Positions 41,587 through 50,279 of a stretch of DNA of 64,000 bases are shown piece by piece (the stretch's first letter is position 1; every line of letters starts with the position of its first letter). The notes beneath the pieces are model-generated. The model was not told the origin of the DNA and searched no databases. It saw only the letters and a program-made list of their open reading frames with translations. The stretch covers positions 124,001 to 188,000 of the forward strand of contig DATMFI010000027.1 of NCBI GenBank assembly GCA_035556215.1, given 5' to 3'. Both the position numbers and the translations under genes were made by a program. Source of the DNA: Palsa-892 sp035556215. Its GTDB lineage: Bacteria; Pseudomonadota; Alphaproteobacteria; Rhizobiales; Xanthobacteraceae.

Positions 41587-43020
41587 GTGGCTGACACCAG
41601 TTTCGACGTTCTTATCATCGGCTCGGGGCCCGGCGGTTACGTCACCGCGATCCGCGCCGCTCAACTTGGCTTCAGGACGGCGATCGTCGAGAAGCAGTAT
41701 CTCGGCGGCATCTGCCTCAACTGGGGCTGCATTCCGACCAAGGCGCTGCTGCGCTCGGCGGAAATCTACCGCTACATGTCGCATGCCAAGGAATACGGCC
41801 TTTCGGCCGAGAAGATCGGCTTTGACCCGCAGGCGGTCGTGAAACGCTCGCGCGGCGTCGCGAATCGGCTCTCGACCGGCGTCGCGTTCCTGATGAAGAA
41901 GAACAAGGTTGAGGTGATCTGGGGCGAGGCGACGATCGACGCGCCCGGCAGGGTCACGGTGAAGGCGAGCGATAGCCGCCTCAAGAGCGAGCCGCCGAAG
42001 GGCGCGCTCGGGCCAGGGAGCTACCAGGCCAAGCACATCATTCTGGCGACGGGCGCGCGGCCGCGTGTGCTGCCGGGCATCGAGCCGGACGGCTCGCTCA
42101 TCTGGACCTATTTCGAGGCCATGGTGGCGCCGAAGATTCCGAAATCGCTGCTGGTCATCGGCTCGGGCGCGATCGGCATTGAGTTCGCGAGCTTCTTCCG
42201 CACGATGGGCTCGGAAGTGACGGTTGTTGAAGTCCTGCCGCAAATCCTGCCGGTAGAAGACGAGGAGATCGCGTTAAATGCCCGGAAACGCTTCGAAAAG
42301 CAGGGTATCAAGATCCTGACCGACACCAAGGTCGTGGCGGTCGAGAAGAAAAAGGATGAAGTCGTTGCCACGCTGCAGGACGGCAAAGGCCAGAAGCAAA
42401 CCATTACAGCGGAACGAGTTATCTCGGCTGCCGGCGTCGTCGGCAATGTCGAGAACCTTGGGCTTGAGAAGCTTGGCGTAAAGCTCGAGCGCAGCACGAT
42501 CCAGACCGACGGCTACGGCCGCACCAATGTGCCGGGCATCTATGCCATCGGCGACGTTGCCGGGCCGCCGATGCTCGCCCACAAGGCCGAGCATGAGGGC
42601 GTAATCTGCGTCGAGGCGATCAAGGGGCTGAAGCCGCACGCCATGGACAAGAACATGATCCCGGGCTGCACCTATTGCGACCCGCAGATCGCTTCGGTGG
42701 GCCTCACCGAGAAGAAAGCGAAGGCCGAGGGGCGCGAAATCCGCGTCGGCCGCTTCCCGTTTGTCGGCAACGGCAAGGCCATCGCGCTCGGCGAGGATCA
42801 GGGCCTCATCAAGACGATCTTCGACAAGAAAACCGGCCAGCTGCTCGGCGCGCATATGGTCGGCGCGGAAGTCACCGAGCTCATCCAGGGCTTCGTCATC
42901 GCGATGAATTGCGAGACGACCGAGGAAGAACTGATGCACACGGTATTTCCGCATCCGACGCTGTCCGAAATGATGCACGAAAGCGTGCTCGACGCTTACG
43001 GCCGCGCGCTGAACATGTAG
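41587..43020 (+). CDS. lpdA: Dihydrolipoamide dehydrogenase (E3)
   Basis: Reoxidises dihydrolipoamide with NAD+. The 477-residue flavoprotein has the FAD motif IIGSGPGG, the redox disulfide C43/C48 in CLNWGCIPTK, an NAD-binding GSGAIGIEFA, TNVPGIYAIGDVAG, and the C-terminal HTVFPHPTLSE His/Glu pair. There is no N-terminal lipoyl domain. GTG 41587, 13 bases after pdhC with AAAGGCGG upstream, fits the family start. Confidence 0.97.
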   Translation: MADTSFDVLIIGSGPGGYVTAIRAAQLGFRTAIVEKQYLGGICLNWGCIPTKALLRSAEIYRYMSHAKEYGLSAEKIGFDPQAVVKRSRGVANRLSTGVAFLMKKNKVEVIWGEATIDAPGRVTVKASDSRLKSEPPKGALGPGSYQAKHIILATGARPRVLPGIEPDGSLIWTYFEAMVAPKIPKSLLVIGSGAIGIEFASFFRTMGSEVTVVEVLPQILPVEDEEIALNARKRFEKQGIKILTDTKVVAVEKKKDEVVATLQDGKGQKQTITAERVISAAGVVGNVENLGLEKLGVKLERSTIQTDGYGRTNVPGIYAIGDVAGPPMLAHKAEHEGVICVEAIKGLKPHAMDKNMIPGCTYCDPQIASVGLTEKKAKAEGREIRVGRFPFVGNGKAIALGEDQGLIKTIFDKKTGQLLGAHMVGAEVTELIQGFVIAMNCETTEEELMHTVFPHPTLSEMMHESVLDAYGRALNM

Positions 43021-43044
43021 CTCTTAGGAAAACAGGAGCCTGGG

Positions 43045-43320
43045 ATGAATAACGTGCAAACCTTCATGGGCGATCCGACGGTCGGCTTTTTCACGATGCT
43101 GCTGATCGGCGTCCTCGCCGGCTGGATCGCCGAGAAGGTGACGGCCTCCAGCCATGGCATCTTCACCAATTTGCTGGTCGGCATCGCCGGATCGTTCGTC
43201 GGCGCCAAGCTCGCGGAAGTGCTGCAAATCCCGGTTTTCGGCTTCTGGCGCAATCTGGGCGCCGCTGCCGCCGGCGCCGTCATTCTTTTGTGGGTCTGGC
43301 GGGCCATTCAACGCCGCTAG
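43045..43320 (+). CDS. GlsB/YeaQ/YmgE family stress membrane protein
   Basis: A 91-residue integral membrane protein of the transglycosylase-associated family: three hydrophobic segments, the conserved GVLAGWIAEKV and NLLVGIAGSFVGAKL. Homologues are induced by envelope or general stress; function is not established. It lies between lpdA and lipA with short spacers; GGAGCC precedes ATG 43045. No EcfG-type promoter was seen in front of it. Confidence 0.88.
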   Translation: MNNVQTFMGDPTVGFFTMLLIGVLAGWIAEKVTASSHGIFTNLLVGIAGSFVGAKLAEVLQIPVFGFWRNLGAAAAGAVILLWVWRAIQRR

Positions 43321-43341
43321 AAATCGGCCTATATATCCAAC

Positions 43342-44295
43342 ATGGTTGTCGTTCTCGACACGCTCAAAAAGGCGCGCCACCCCGAAAAGGCGCACAAGCC
43401 GGACCAGCCCTCGGGCAAGAAGCCTGACTGGATTCGCGTGCGCGCGCCGGGACCGGGGGCGTTCGCCGAGACGAGCAGGATCGTCCGCGAGCACAAGCTG
43501 AATACGGTCTGCGCCGAGGCGGCATGCCCCAACATCGGCGAATGCTGGGCGCAGCGCCACGCGACCTTCATGATCATGGGCGACACCTGCACGCGGGCTT
43601 GCGCCTTCTGCAACGTCAAGACCGGGTTGCCGAACGCGCTCGATGCCGATGAGCCGGTGCATGTCGCGGAGGCGACGGCCAAGCTCGGTCTCAAGCATGT
43701 CGTGGTGACATCGGTTGACCGCGACGACCTCGAGGACGGCGGTGCCAATCACTTCGCGAAAACGATCCGCGCTATCCGCGAAAGGAGCGCGGGCACGACA
43801 ATCGAAGTACTGACGCCGGATTTCCTGCGCAAGCAGGGCGCGCTCGAACAGGTCGTGGCGGCAAAGCCTGACGTCTTCAACCACAATCTGGAAACCGTGC
43901 CCTCGCTCTATCTCTCGGTGCGGCCGGGCGCCCGCTATTTCCATTCGGTGCGCTTGCTCGAGCGCGTGAAGGAGCTTGATCCTTCGATCTTCACCAAGTC
44001 GGGCATCATGGTGGGGCTTGGCGAGACGCGAAACGAAATCCTGCAGGTGATGGACGATCTCCGCAGCGCCAACGTCGATTTCATCACCATCGGGCAATAT
44101 TTGCAGCCGACGATCAAACATCATCCGGTGATCCGCTACGTCGAGCCGGAGGAGTTCGACTCGCTGAAGTCGATCGCCTACGCCAAGGGATTCCTGATGG
44201 TGTCGTCGTCGCCGTTCACGCGTTCGTCGCACCATGCCGGCGACGACTTCGCGCAATTACAGAAGGCGCGCGCCGCGCAGCTCGCGCGCGGCTAA
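43342..44295 (+). CDS. lipA: Lipoyl synthase
   Basis: Radical SAM enzyme that inserts two sulfurs into octanoyl groups to make lipoyl cofactors, needed by PdhB and PdhC next door. The 317-residue protein carries the auxiliary cluster C57, C62, C68 in CAEAACPNIGECW and the SAM cluster C83, C87, C90 in CTRACAFC. RSSHHAGDDF near the end supplies the conserved RSSY-like motif, here with His at the Tyr position. Confidence 0.97.
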   Translation: MVVVLDTLKKARHPEKAHKPDQPSGKKPDWIRVRAPGPGAFAETSRIVREHKLNTVCAEAACPNIGECWAQRHATFMIMGDTCTRACAFCNVKTGLPNALDADEPVHVAEATAKLGLKHVVVTSVDRDDLEDGGANHFAKTIRAIRERSAGTTIEVLTPDFLRKQGALEQVVAAKPDVFNHNLETVPSLYLSVRPGARYFHSVRLLERVKELDPSIFTKSGIMVGLGETRNEILQVMDDLRSANVDFITIGQYLQPTIKHHPVIRYVEPEEFDSLKSIAYAKGFLMVSSSPFTRSSHHAGDDFAQLQKARAAQLARG

Positions 44296-44299
44296 ACCC

Positions 44300-44764
44300 A
44301 TGCCAACGTTTCGCACGACACGGCGCGTCCAGCACACCGCCGAGGAGATGTTCGCGCTCGTCGCGGATGTCGAGCGCTATCCGGAATTCGTTCCGCTCTG
44401 CCAGTCGCTGCGCATCCGCCGCGCCACACAGGCGGGCGAGGGGGCGGAAGTCATCGTCGCCGACATGACGGTTGCTTTCGGCCCGGTGAAGGAAACTTTC
44501 ACGAGCCAGGTGACGCTCGACCGCCCGAACCTTGCGATCCTCGTCGAATATATCGACGGACCTTTCAAGCAGCTCGAGAACCGCTGGCGCTTCCGGCCCG
44601 ACGGCGACACGCATTGCAACGTCGATTTCTATATCAGCTACGAATTCCGCTCGCACACGCTCGGCATGCTGATGGGCAGCGTATTCGACAAAGCCTTTCA
44701 TAAATTGTCGGAAGCTTTCGAGCAGCGTGCCGATGTCGTCTATGGCGCGCCGCGCCCGGTTTAA
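44300..44764 (+). CDS. Coq10/RatA-type START-domain protein
   Basis: A 154-residue protein of the polyketide cyclase/START fold: TRRVQHTAEEMFALVADVERYPEFVPLC is the typical N-terminus. Mitochondrial Coq10 binds ubiquinone and E. coli RatA was reported as a ribosome-association toxin; which activity applies is unknown. It lies 4 bases after lipA. The C-terminus overlaps the cinA stop on the other strand by 4 bases. Confidence 0.85.
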   Translation: MPTFRTTRRVQHTAEEMFALVADVERYPEFVPLCQSLRIRRATQAGEGAEVIVADMTVAFGPVKETFTSQVTLDRPNLAILVEYIDGPFKQLENRWRFRPDGDTHCNVDFYISYEFRSHTLGMLMGSVFDKAFHKLSEAFEQRADVVYGAPRPV

Positions 44765-45258
44765 AATTGCAGCAGCAATTCCTTGGCGAGCGCCAGCGCC
44801 GCCATCGACGAGAGCTTGCGGATTTCTCCGCGGCCGATGGAGCCGAAGCGGCATTCGCGATGCAGGATTTTGCCGCCGCGATGACCGGCGGCGATATGGA
44901 CGAGGCCGACGGGCTTTTCGGGCGTACCGCCGGTCGGTCCTGCAACGCCGGTGACGGCAATCGAAATATCCGCATTTGATGCCTGCAAGGCGCCTTTGGC
45001 CATCGCGCGCGCAACCTGTTCGCTGACCGCGCCATGCTGGGCGATGAGCTCGGCGGGCACATGGATGTCCTCGACCTTGGCGTTGTTCGAATAGGTGACG
45101 TAGCCGCGTTCGAATACCGTTGAAGAGCCCGATGTCGCCGTGAAGGCCGTGGCGATCATGCCGCCGGTGCAGGATTCGGCGGTGACGAGGCGAAAGCGGT
45201 GCCGGGCGCAGAGGCCCATCACTTCCGAAGCCGCCTCGAACATTTCCGCGCCGGTCAT
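44761..45258 (-). CDS. CinA-family nicotinamide-nucleotide amidohydrolase (PncC type)
   Basis: Deamidates nicotinamide mononucleotide in NAD recycling. The 165-residue protein is the stand-alone C-terminal CinA domain: LVTAESCTGG with the catalytic Ser, TYSNNAK, AVTGVAGPTGGT. ATG 45258 is chosen because GAGGAG lies just upstream and ispDF stops 10 bases earlier; ATG 45276 would overlap ispDF. Confidence 0.92.
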   Translation of the reverse strand: MTGAEMFEAASEVMGLCARHRFRLVTAESCTGGMIATAFTATSGSSTVFERGYVTYSNNAKVEDIHVPAELIAQHGAVSEQVARAMAKGALQASNADISIAVTGVAGPTGGTPEKPVGLVHIAAGHRGGKILHRECRFGSIGRGEIRKLSSMAALALAKELLLQF

Positions 45259-45268
45259 GATCTCCTCG

Positions 45269-46441
45269 TTATGCAATTTTCATCGGGAGGCGAACCGTGG
45301 CGCTCGCCATCGCGGCGATGCCTTCGCCGCGGCCGATGAAGCCGAGCTTCTCCATTGTCGTCGCCTTGACGGCAACCCGCGAGATGCCGACGCCGGCAAT
45401 CGCGGCGATGGATTGACGGATCGCATCACGGTGCGGGCCGATCCTGGGCGCTTCGCATAGAAGCATGCCGTCGAGATTGACGAGGCTGCCGCCGAGTTTT
45501 TGCATCAGCTCGATCGCGTGCCGCAGGAAGCGATCGGAGGAGGCGCCGCGCCAGCGCTCGTCCGAGGGCGGAAAGTGCGCGCCGATATCGGCTTCGCCGA
45601 TCGCGCCGAGCACCGCATCGGTCAGCGCATGTAGCAGCACATCGGCATCGGAATGACCGGTAAGCGCATGGCTGTGCGGAATCTTCACGCCGCCCAGCGT
45701 CACATAATCGCCGGGCCCAAAGGTGTGAACGTCGAAACCCGTGCCGTTCCTGAATTCGTAGAGCGCGCCGGTTTGCTCGGCGCGCAGGAAGTCGTCCGTT
45801 GTGGTGAACTTCACGTTTCCGCTCTCGCCCTCGAAAGTCGCGACGGGAATCCCCGCCCATTCAGCGAGCGAAGCGTCGTCGGAGAAATCATGCAAGCCTT
45901 TTTCGGCGGCACGGCGATGTGCTTCAACGAGCTTCGCATAGGAAAATACCTGCGGCGTTTGCGTGAGCCATAGCTCGCTGCGGTTCAGAGTCTGCGTGAC
46001 GATCCCTTTGTCATCGACGCGCTTGACTGTATCGGTGACAGGCAAAACGGGCACGGCCGCCGCCGCGTGGCTTGCGCTTTCGATTGCGCGCGATAGCAGC
46101 GCTTGCGAGAGAAGAGGGCGAGCGGCGTCGTGCACGAGGACGCTGTTCGGCGCGCTCGCTGCCAGCGCTTCAAGCCCGGCACGAACGGAATCCTGCCGCG
46201 TCGCGCCGCCGAAGACGGGTGCTGTGAGTTTCGATCCAAGGCCGCGCGCGGCGGCTGCGTAGTCAGTGCTATCATCGGGGTGAATGACCGGAACGATACG
46301 GCCTATTGCCGGGTGCTCATGGAATGTGCGGAGTGTCCGGCGGATCAGGGGCTCGCCCCGGAGAGGGCGATACTGCTTGGGCTTGCCCTGGCCCGCACGA
46401 TGACCCCGCCCGCCGGCGACAATGATGGCTGCAATGCTCAT
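45269..46441 (-). CDS. ispDF: Bifunctional IspD/IspF (MEP pathway)
   Basis: Two consecutive MEP-pathway steps omitting IspE: the N-terminal IspD domain (1-225) has VAGGRGHRAGQGKPKQY, and the C-terminal IspF domain (about 230-390) has GTGFDVH, GHSDADVLLHALTDAVLG and DIGAHFPP with metal ligands. Fused IspDF is common in alphaproteobacteria. The 390-residue length is normal. Works with Dxr encoded at 0.8 kb. Confidence 0.96.
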   Translation of the reverse strand: MSIAAIIVAGGRGHRAGQGKPKQYRPLRGEPLIRRTLRTFHEHPAIGRIVPVIHPDDSTDYAAAARGLGSKLTAPVFGGATRQDSVRAGLEALAASAPNSVLVHDAARPLLSQALLSRAIESASHAAAAVPVLPVTDTVKRVDDKGIVTQTLNRSELWLTQTPQVFSYAKLVEAHRRAAEKGLHDFSDDASLAEWAGIPVATFEGESGNVKFTTTDDFLRAEQTGALYEFRNGTGFDVHTFGPGDYVTLGGVKIPHSHALTGHSDADVLLHALTDAVLGAIGEADIGAHFPPSDERWRGASSDRFLRHAIELMQKLGGSLVNLDGMLLCEAPRIGPHRDAIRQSIAAIAGVGISRVAVKATTMEKLGFIGRGEGIAAMASATVRLPMKIA

Positions 46442-46542
46442 AACGCCTTGTATCTCATCCGCTGGCGAGGTCGTAGGTGCGTTGCAACAAACAGCTTGTG
46501 CGTGCGCTCCGATTTGACTAAGATATAAGCATAAATTTCATC

Positions 46543-46557
46543 GCCTATTTATTAGGC
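46543..46557 (+). promoter_or_regulatory. Small hairpin just before dusB
   Basis: GCCTA-TTTAT-TAGGC is a perfect 5-bp stem ending 4 bases before ATG 46562, in an AT-rich leader. TTGACT (46524-46529) and TATAAG (46534-46539) lie nearby but are too close together to form one promoter. Confidence 0.3.
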
Positions 46558-46561
46558 AGCC

Positions 46562-47605
46562 ATGATGAAAGTCGAAGCAGTGGATAGCCCTGCAACTGGC
46601 TTCAGCATCGGAAAGCACCGGCTGGCGAGCCGGGCCTTTCTTGCGCCGATGGCCGGCATCACCGATCTGCCGGTGCGCCGGATGGCGATGCGGTTTGGCG
46701 CAGGGCTTGCCGTTTCCGAGATGATCGCAAGCGATTGGCTCGCCAGCGGCGACGCTTCAGCGCTGCTCCGCGCGGAGGGCGACGGCGTCGGGCTGCACGT
46801 CGTCCAGCTCGCCGGCTGCGAAGCAAAATGGCTCGCTGAAGGGGCGCGGATCGCGGAAGCGTCCGGCGCCGACATCATCGACATCAATATGGGCTGCCCG
46901 GCGAAAAGTGTGACCAGCGGCCAGCAGGCAGGCGCGGCGCTCCTCCGCGACATCGACGAGGCCGAACAACTCATCAAATCTGTTGTAGCCGCCGTGCGGG
47001 TGCCGGTGACGCTCAAGATGCGGCTGGGTTGGGACGAGCATTCCATTGTCGCGCCCGAGCTTGCGCGCCGCGCCGAAGGGGCGGGCGTTGCAATGATCAC
47101 CGTGCACGGCCGCACGCGCGCGCAATTCTACAAGGGGGATGCCGACTGGGCCGCGATCGCGAAAGTGAAATCGCAAATCTCCGTACCGCTGGTCGCGAAC
47201 GGCGATCTCACGAGCTACGAAGACGCAACCGAAATGTATGCACTGGCGCAGGCCGATGCCGTGATGATCGGCCGCGGTGCGCAAGGCCGTGCCTGGTTTC
47301 CCGGCCATGTCGGCCGCTATCTCGCGACGAGCGAAGTACCCGCCGATCCGCCGCTCTCCGTTCAGCGTGACGTGCTGCTCGAGCTTTACGAGGGATGGCT
47401 GTCGCAATACGGGCTCGCGCGCGGCGTGCGCGAAGCGCGCAAGCATATCGGCTGGACATTGCTCGCCGCCGCCGAAACCGCCGGCAGACCCGAGGCGGAT
47501 GTCAAAATCTGGCGGGCCAGATTGCTCGCCGAGGATGACCCGTCGCGCGTCAGGCATGGAATTTGCGAAGCGTTCGAGGATTTTGCTTGGAAGCAGGCTG
47601 CATGA
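46562..47605 (+). CDS. dusB: tRNA-dihydrouridine synthase DusB (NifR3)
   Basis: Flavoenzyme reducing uridines in tRNA. The 347-residue protein has LAPMAGITDLPVRR at the FMN site, the catalytic C112 in INMGCPAK, KMRLGW and TVHGRTRAQFY. dusB upstream of ntrB is the classical nifR3-ntrBC operon of alphaproteobacteria. The stop overlaps the ntrB ATG by 4 bases. Confidence 0.96.
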   Translation: MMKVEAVDSPATGFSIGKHRLASRAFLAPMAGITDLPVRRMAMRFGAGLAVSEMIASDWLASGDASALLRAEGDGVGLHVVQLAGCEAKWLAEGARIAEASGADIIDINMGCPAKSVTSGQQAGAALLRDIDEAEQLIKSVVAAVRVPVTLKMRLGWDEHSIVAPELARRAEGAGVAMITVHGRTRAQFYKGDADWAAIAKVKSQISVPLVANGDLTSYEDATEMYALAQADAVMIGRGAQGRAWFPGHVGRYLATSEVPADPPLSVQRDVLLELYEGWLSQYGLARGVREARKHIGWTLLAAAETAGRPEADVKIWRARLLAEDDPSRVRHGICEAFEDFAWKQAA

Positions 47606-48744
47606 GTGTTGCGCAGGTGAAACCGGAAACAAGCGGCGTGCTGCAAAGCGCGATCCTGAATGCGCTGCCGCATCCGGTGATGACGATCGCGCCGAATGGC
47701 CATGTCGTCGAGGCGAATGTCGCCGCCGAAGCCTTCTTCGAATCCGGCTTGCAAGTGTTGCGCCGCCATCCTTTGAAAGATTTCGTGCCGTTCGGCAGCC
47801 CGCTGATTTCGCTGATCGAGCAGGTGCGCAACAAGACCGCGCCGGTCAACGAATATCGCGTCGATCTCGGCACGCCGCGGAACGCCACCGAGCGCCTCGC
47901 CGACCTGCACGTCGCTCCGCTGCCCGAACGGCCGGGCCATGTCGTCGTCGTGATGCAGGAGCGCTCGATCGCCGACAAGATCGACCGGCAGTTGACCCAT
48001 CGCGGCGCGGCGCGTTCGGTCACGGCGCTGGCGGCGATGCTGGCGCATGAGATCAAGAACCCGCTGTCCGGCATTCGAGGCGCCGCGCAACTTCTCGAGC
48101 AGTCCGCGACCGACGAAGATCGCGCCTTGACGCGGCTCATCTGCGACGAAACCGATCGCATCGTGAAGCTCGTCGACCGTATGGATGTGTTCGCGGACGA
48201 GCGTCCGGTCGAACGCGAACCGGTCAATATCCATGTCGTGCTCGGCCACGTGAAGCGGCTCGCGCAATCCGGCTTCGCGCGGCACATCAAATTCATCGAG
48301 GAGTACGATCCGTCGCTGCCGCCCGTGCTCGCGAGCCGCGACCAACTCGTACAGGTTTTCCTCAACCTCGTGAAGAACGCGGCCGAAGCGATCGGCGACA
48401 TGCCCGATGGCGAAATTCGCCTCACGACCGCGTTTCGCTCCGGTGTGCGGCTGACGGTGCCGGGATCGAATACGCGCGTCGGGCTGCCGATGGAGTTCTG
48501 CATCGTCAACAACGGGCCCGAAGTGCCCGAAGATCTGATGCCGCATCTTTTCGATCCGTTCGTAACGACAAAGCCGACGGGCAGCGGCCTTGGACTTGCG
48601 CTTGTTGCCAAGATCATCGGCGATCACGGCGGCATCGTCGAGTGCGACAGCCAGCCCGCGCGGACGATCTTTCGCGTGTTGATGCCGATGTATAGCGGCG
48701 AGTTTTCCGAACCATCCGAAATTACTCAGGCAGGAAAGAGCTGA
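47602..48744 (+). CDS. ntrB: Nitrogen sensor kinase NtrB
   Basis: Histidine kinase that phosphorylates NtrC under nitrogen limitation, controlled by PII proteins. The 380-residue cytoplasmic protein has a PAS domain (about 15-120), HisKA with H149 in LAHEIKNPLSG and the HATPase domain with QVFLNLVKNAAEAI and GSGLGLALV. ATG 47602 overlaps dusB; the open frame upstream is dusB shadow. Confidence 0.96.
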   Translation: MSVAQVKPETSGVLQSAILNALPHPVMTIAPNGHVVEANVAAEAFFESGLQVLRRHPLKDFVPFGSPLISLIEQVRNKTAPVNEYRVDLGTPRNATERLADLHVAPLPERPGHVVVVMQERSIADKIDRQLTHRGAARSVTALAAMLAHEIKNPLSGIRGAAQLLEQSATDEDRALTRLICDETDRIVKLVDRMDVFADERPVEREPVNIHVVLGHVKRLAQSGFARHIKFIEEYDPSLPPVLASRDQLVQVFLNLVKNAAEAIGDMPDGEIRLTTAFRSGVRLTVPGSNTRVGLPMEFCIVNNGPEVPEDLMPHLFDPFVTTKPTGSGLGLALVAKIIGDHGGIVECDSQPARTIFRVLMPMYSGEFSEPSEITQAGKS

Positions 48745-48747
48745 TCG

Positions 48748-50187
48748 ATGGCTGCGAGCATTTTGGTCGCTGACGACGACGCTGCAATCCGGACGGTACT
48801 CAACCAGGCGCTATCGCGCGCGGGGTATCAGGTGCGCTCCTGCGGCAATGCCGCGACGCTCTGGCGCTGGGTATCGCAGGGCGACGGCGACCTCGTCATT
48901 ACCGACGTCGTGATGCCGGACGAAAACGCCTTCGATCTTCTGCCGCGCATCAAGAAGGCGCGGCCCGATCTGCCGATCATCGTGATGAGTGCGCAGAACA
49001 ACTTCATGACGGCGATCCGCGCTTCGGAGCGCGGCGCGTATGAATATCTGCCGAAGCCCTTCGACCTCAAGGAACTCATCACGATCGTCGGCCGTGCGAT
49101 GTCCGAGCCCAAGCGCAAAGAGGGCTCGACGGCGAAGAACGAGGAGATCGACGGCATTCCGCTCGTCGGGCGCTCGCCTGCGATGCAGGAAATTTATCGG
49201 CTGCTGGCGCGGCTGATGCAAACGGACCTTACCGTGATGATCTCGGGCGAGTCCGGTACCGGCAAGGAACTGGTGGCGCGCGCGCTGCATGATTACGGCA
49301 AGCGGCGCAACGGCCCGTTCGTGCCGATCAATATGGCGGCGATCCCGCGCGATCTTGTTGAATCCGAATTGTTCGGTCACGAGAAGGGCGCGTTCACCGG
49401 CGCATCGGCGCGCAGCTCGGGCCGCTTCGAGCAGGCCGAAGGCGGCACGCTGTTCCTTGACGAGATCGGCGACATGCCGATGGAGGCGCAGACACGTTTG
49501 CTGCGCGTGCTGCAGCAAGGCGAATACACCACGGTCGGCGGCCGCACGCCGATCAAGACGGATGTTCGCATCATTGCGGCGACCAACAAGGACCTGCGCA
49601 TTCTCATTCAGCAGGGCCTGTTCCGCGAGGATCTGTTCTTCCGGTTGAATGTCGTGCCGCTGCGGTTGCCTCCGCTTCGCGAGCGGAGCGAAGACATTCC
49701 CGATCTCGTGCGCCATTTCTTCGCGCTCGCCGAGAAAGAAGGGCTGCCACGCAAGCAACTCGATCAGGCCGCGCTCGAACGCTTGAAGCGCTATCGCTGG
49801 CCGGGAAATATCCGCGAACTCGAAAATCTCATTCGCCGTCTCGCGGCGCTTTATCCGCAGGAAGTCATCGGCGCGGCAACGCTCGACGTCGAGCTTGCGC
49901 AGCCCGCCATCAACGCGCTTGAGGCCGACAAGTCGGAGGAGGCCCTGGCGTCATCCGTCGAGCGGCACCTGACGCGCTATTTCGGCAATTACCCCGGCGA
50001 CAGTTTGCCGCCTCCGGGCCTCTATCATCGAGTGCTGAAGGAAGTGGAGGCGCCGCTGATCTCGGCCGCGCTTGCCGCGACCAGAGGTAACCAGATCAAG
50101 GCCGCCGAATTGCTCGGGGTGAATCGCAACACCTTGCGCAAGAAAATCCGCGATCTTGATGTTCAGGTGATCCGGGGCGGACGGTAA
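48748..50187 (+). CDS. ntrC: Nitrogen regulation response regulator NtrC
   Basis: Sigma-54-dependent activator of nitrogen scavenging genes. The 479-residue protein has a receiver domain with phospho-acceptor D53, an AAA+ domain with Walker A GESGTGKE (167-174) and the sigma-54-contacting GAFTGA (214-219), and a Fis-type helix-turn-helix at the end (AAELLGVNRNTLRKKI). It starts 3 bases after ntrB. Confidence 0.97.
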   Translation: MAASILVADDDAAIRTVLNQALSRAGYQVRSCGNAATLWRWVSQGDGDLVITDVVMPDENAFDLLPRIKKARPDLPIIVMSAQNNFMTAIRASERGAYEYLPKPFDLKELITIVGRAMSEPKRKEGSTAKNEEIDGIPLVGRSPAMQEIYRLLARLMQTDLTVMISGESGTGKELVARALHDYGKRRNGPFVPINMAAIPRDLVESELFGHEKGAFTGASARSSGRFEQAEGGTLFLDEIGDMPMEAQTRLLRVLQQGEYTTVGGRTPIKTDVRIIAATNKDLRILIQQGLFREDLFFRLNVVPLRLPPLRERSEDIPDLVRHFFALAEKEGLPRKQLDQAALERLKRYRWPGNIRELENLIRRLAALYPQEVIGAATLDVELAQPAINALEADKSEEALASSVERHLTRYFGNYPGDSLPPPGLYHRVLKEVEAPLISAALAATRGNQIKAAELLGVNRNTLRKKIRDLDVQVIRGGR

Positions 50188-50192
50188 AATCG

Positions 50193-50217
50193 CACAAATC
50201 GCCAAAAAGCATTTGTG
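50193..50217. promoter_or_regulatory. Inverted repeat in the ntrC-ntrY gap
   Basis: CACAAAT (50193-50199) and ATTTGTG (50211-50217) are exact inverted repeats around 11 bases, in the 92-base gap before ntrY. It could be an operator for ntrY-ntrX. A weaker repeat AAGGC-ACCAGTA-GCCTT follows at about 50250. Confidence 0.4.
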
Positions 50218-50279
50218 TCTGTCACATTTTTGCACCAGTGTTGTAGGAAGGCACCAGTAGCCTTTCTCCATGGTCGTAT

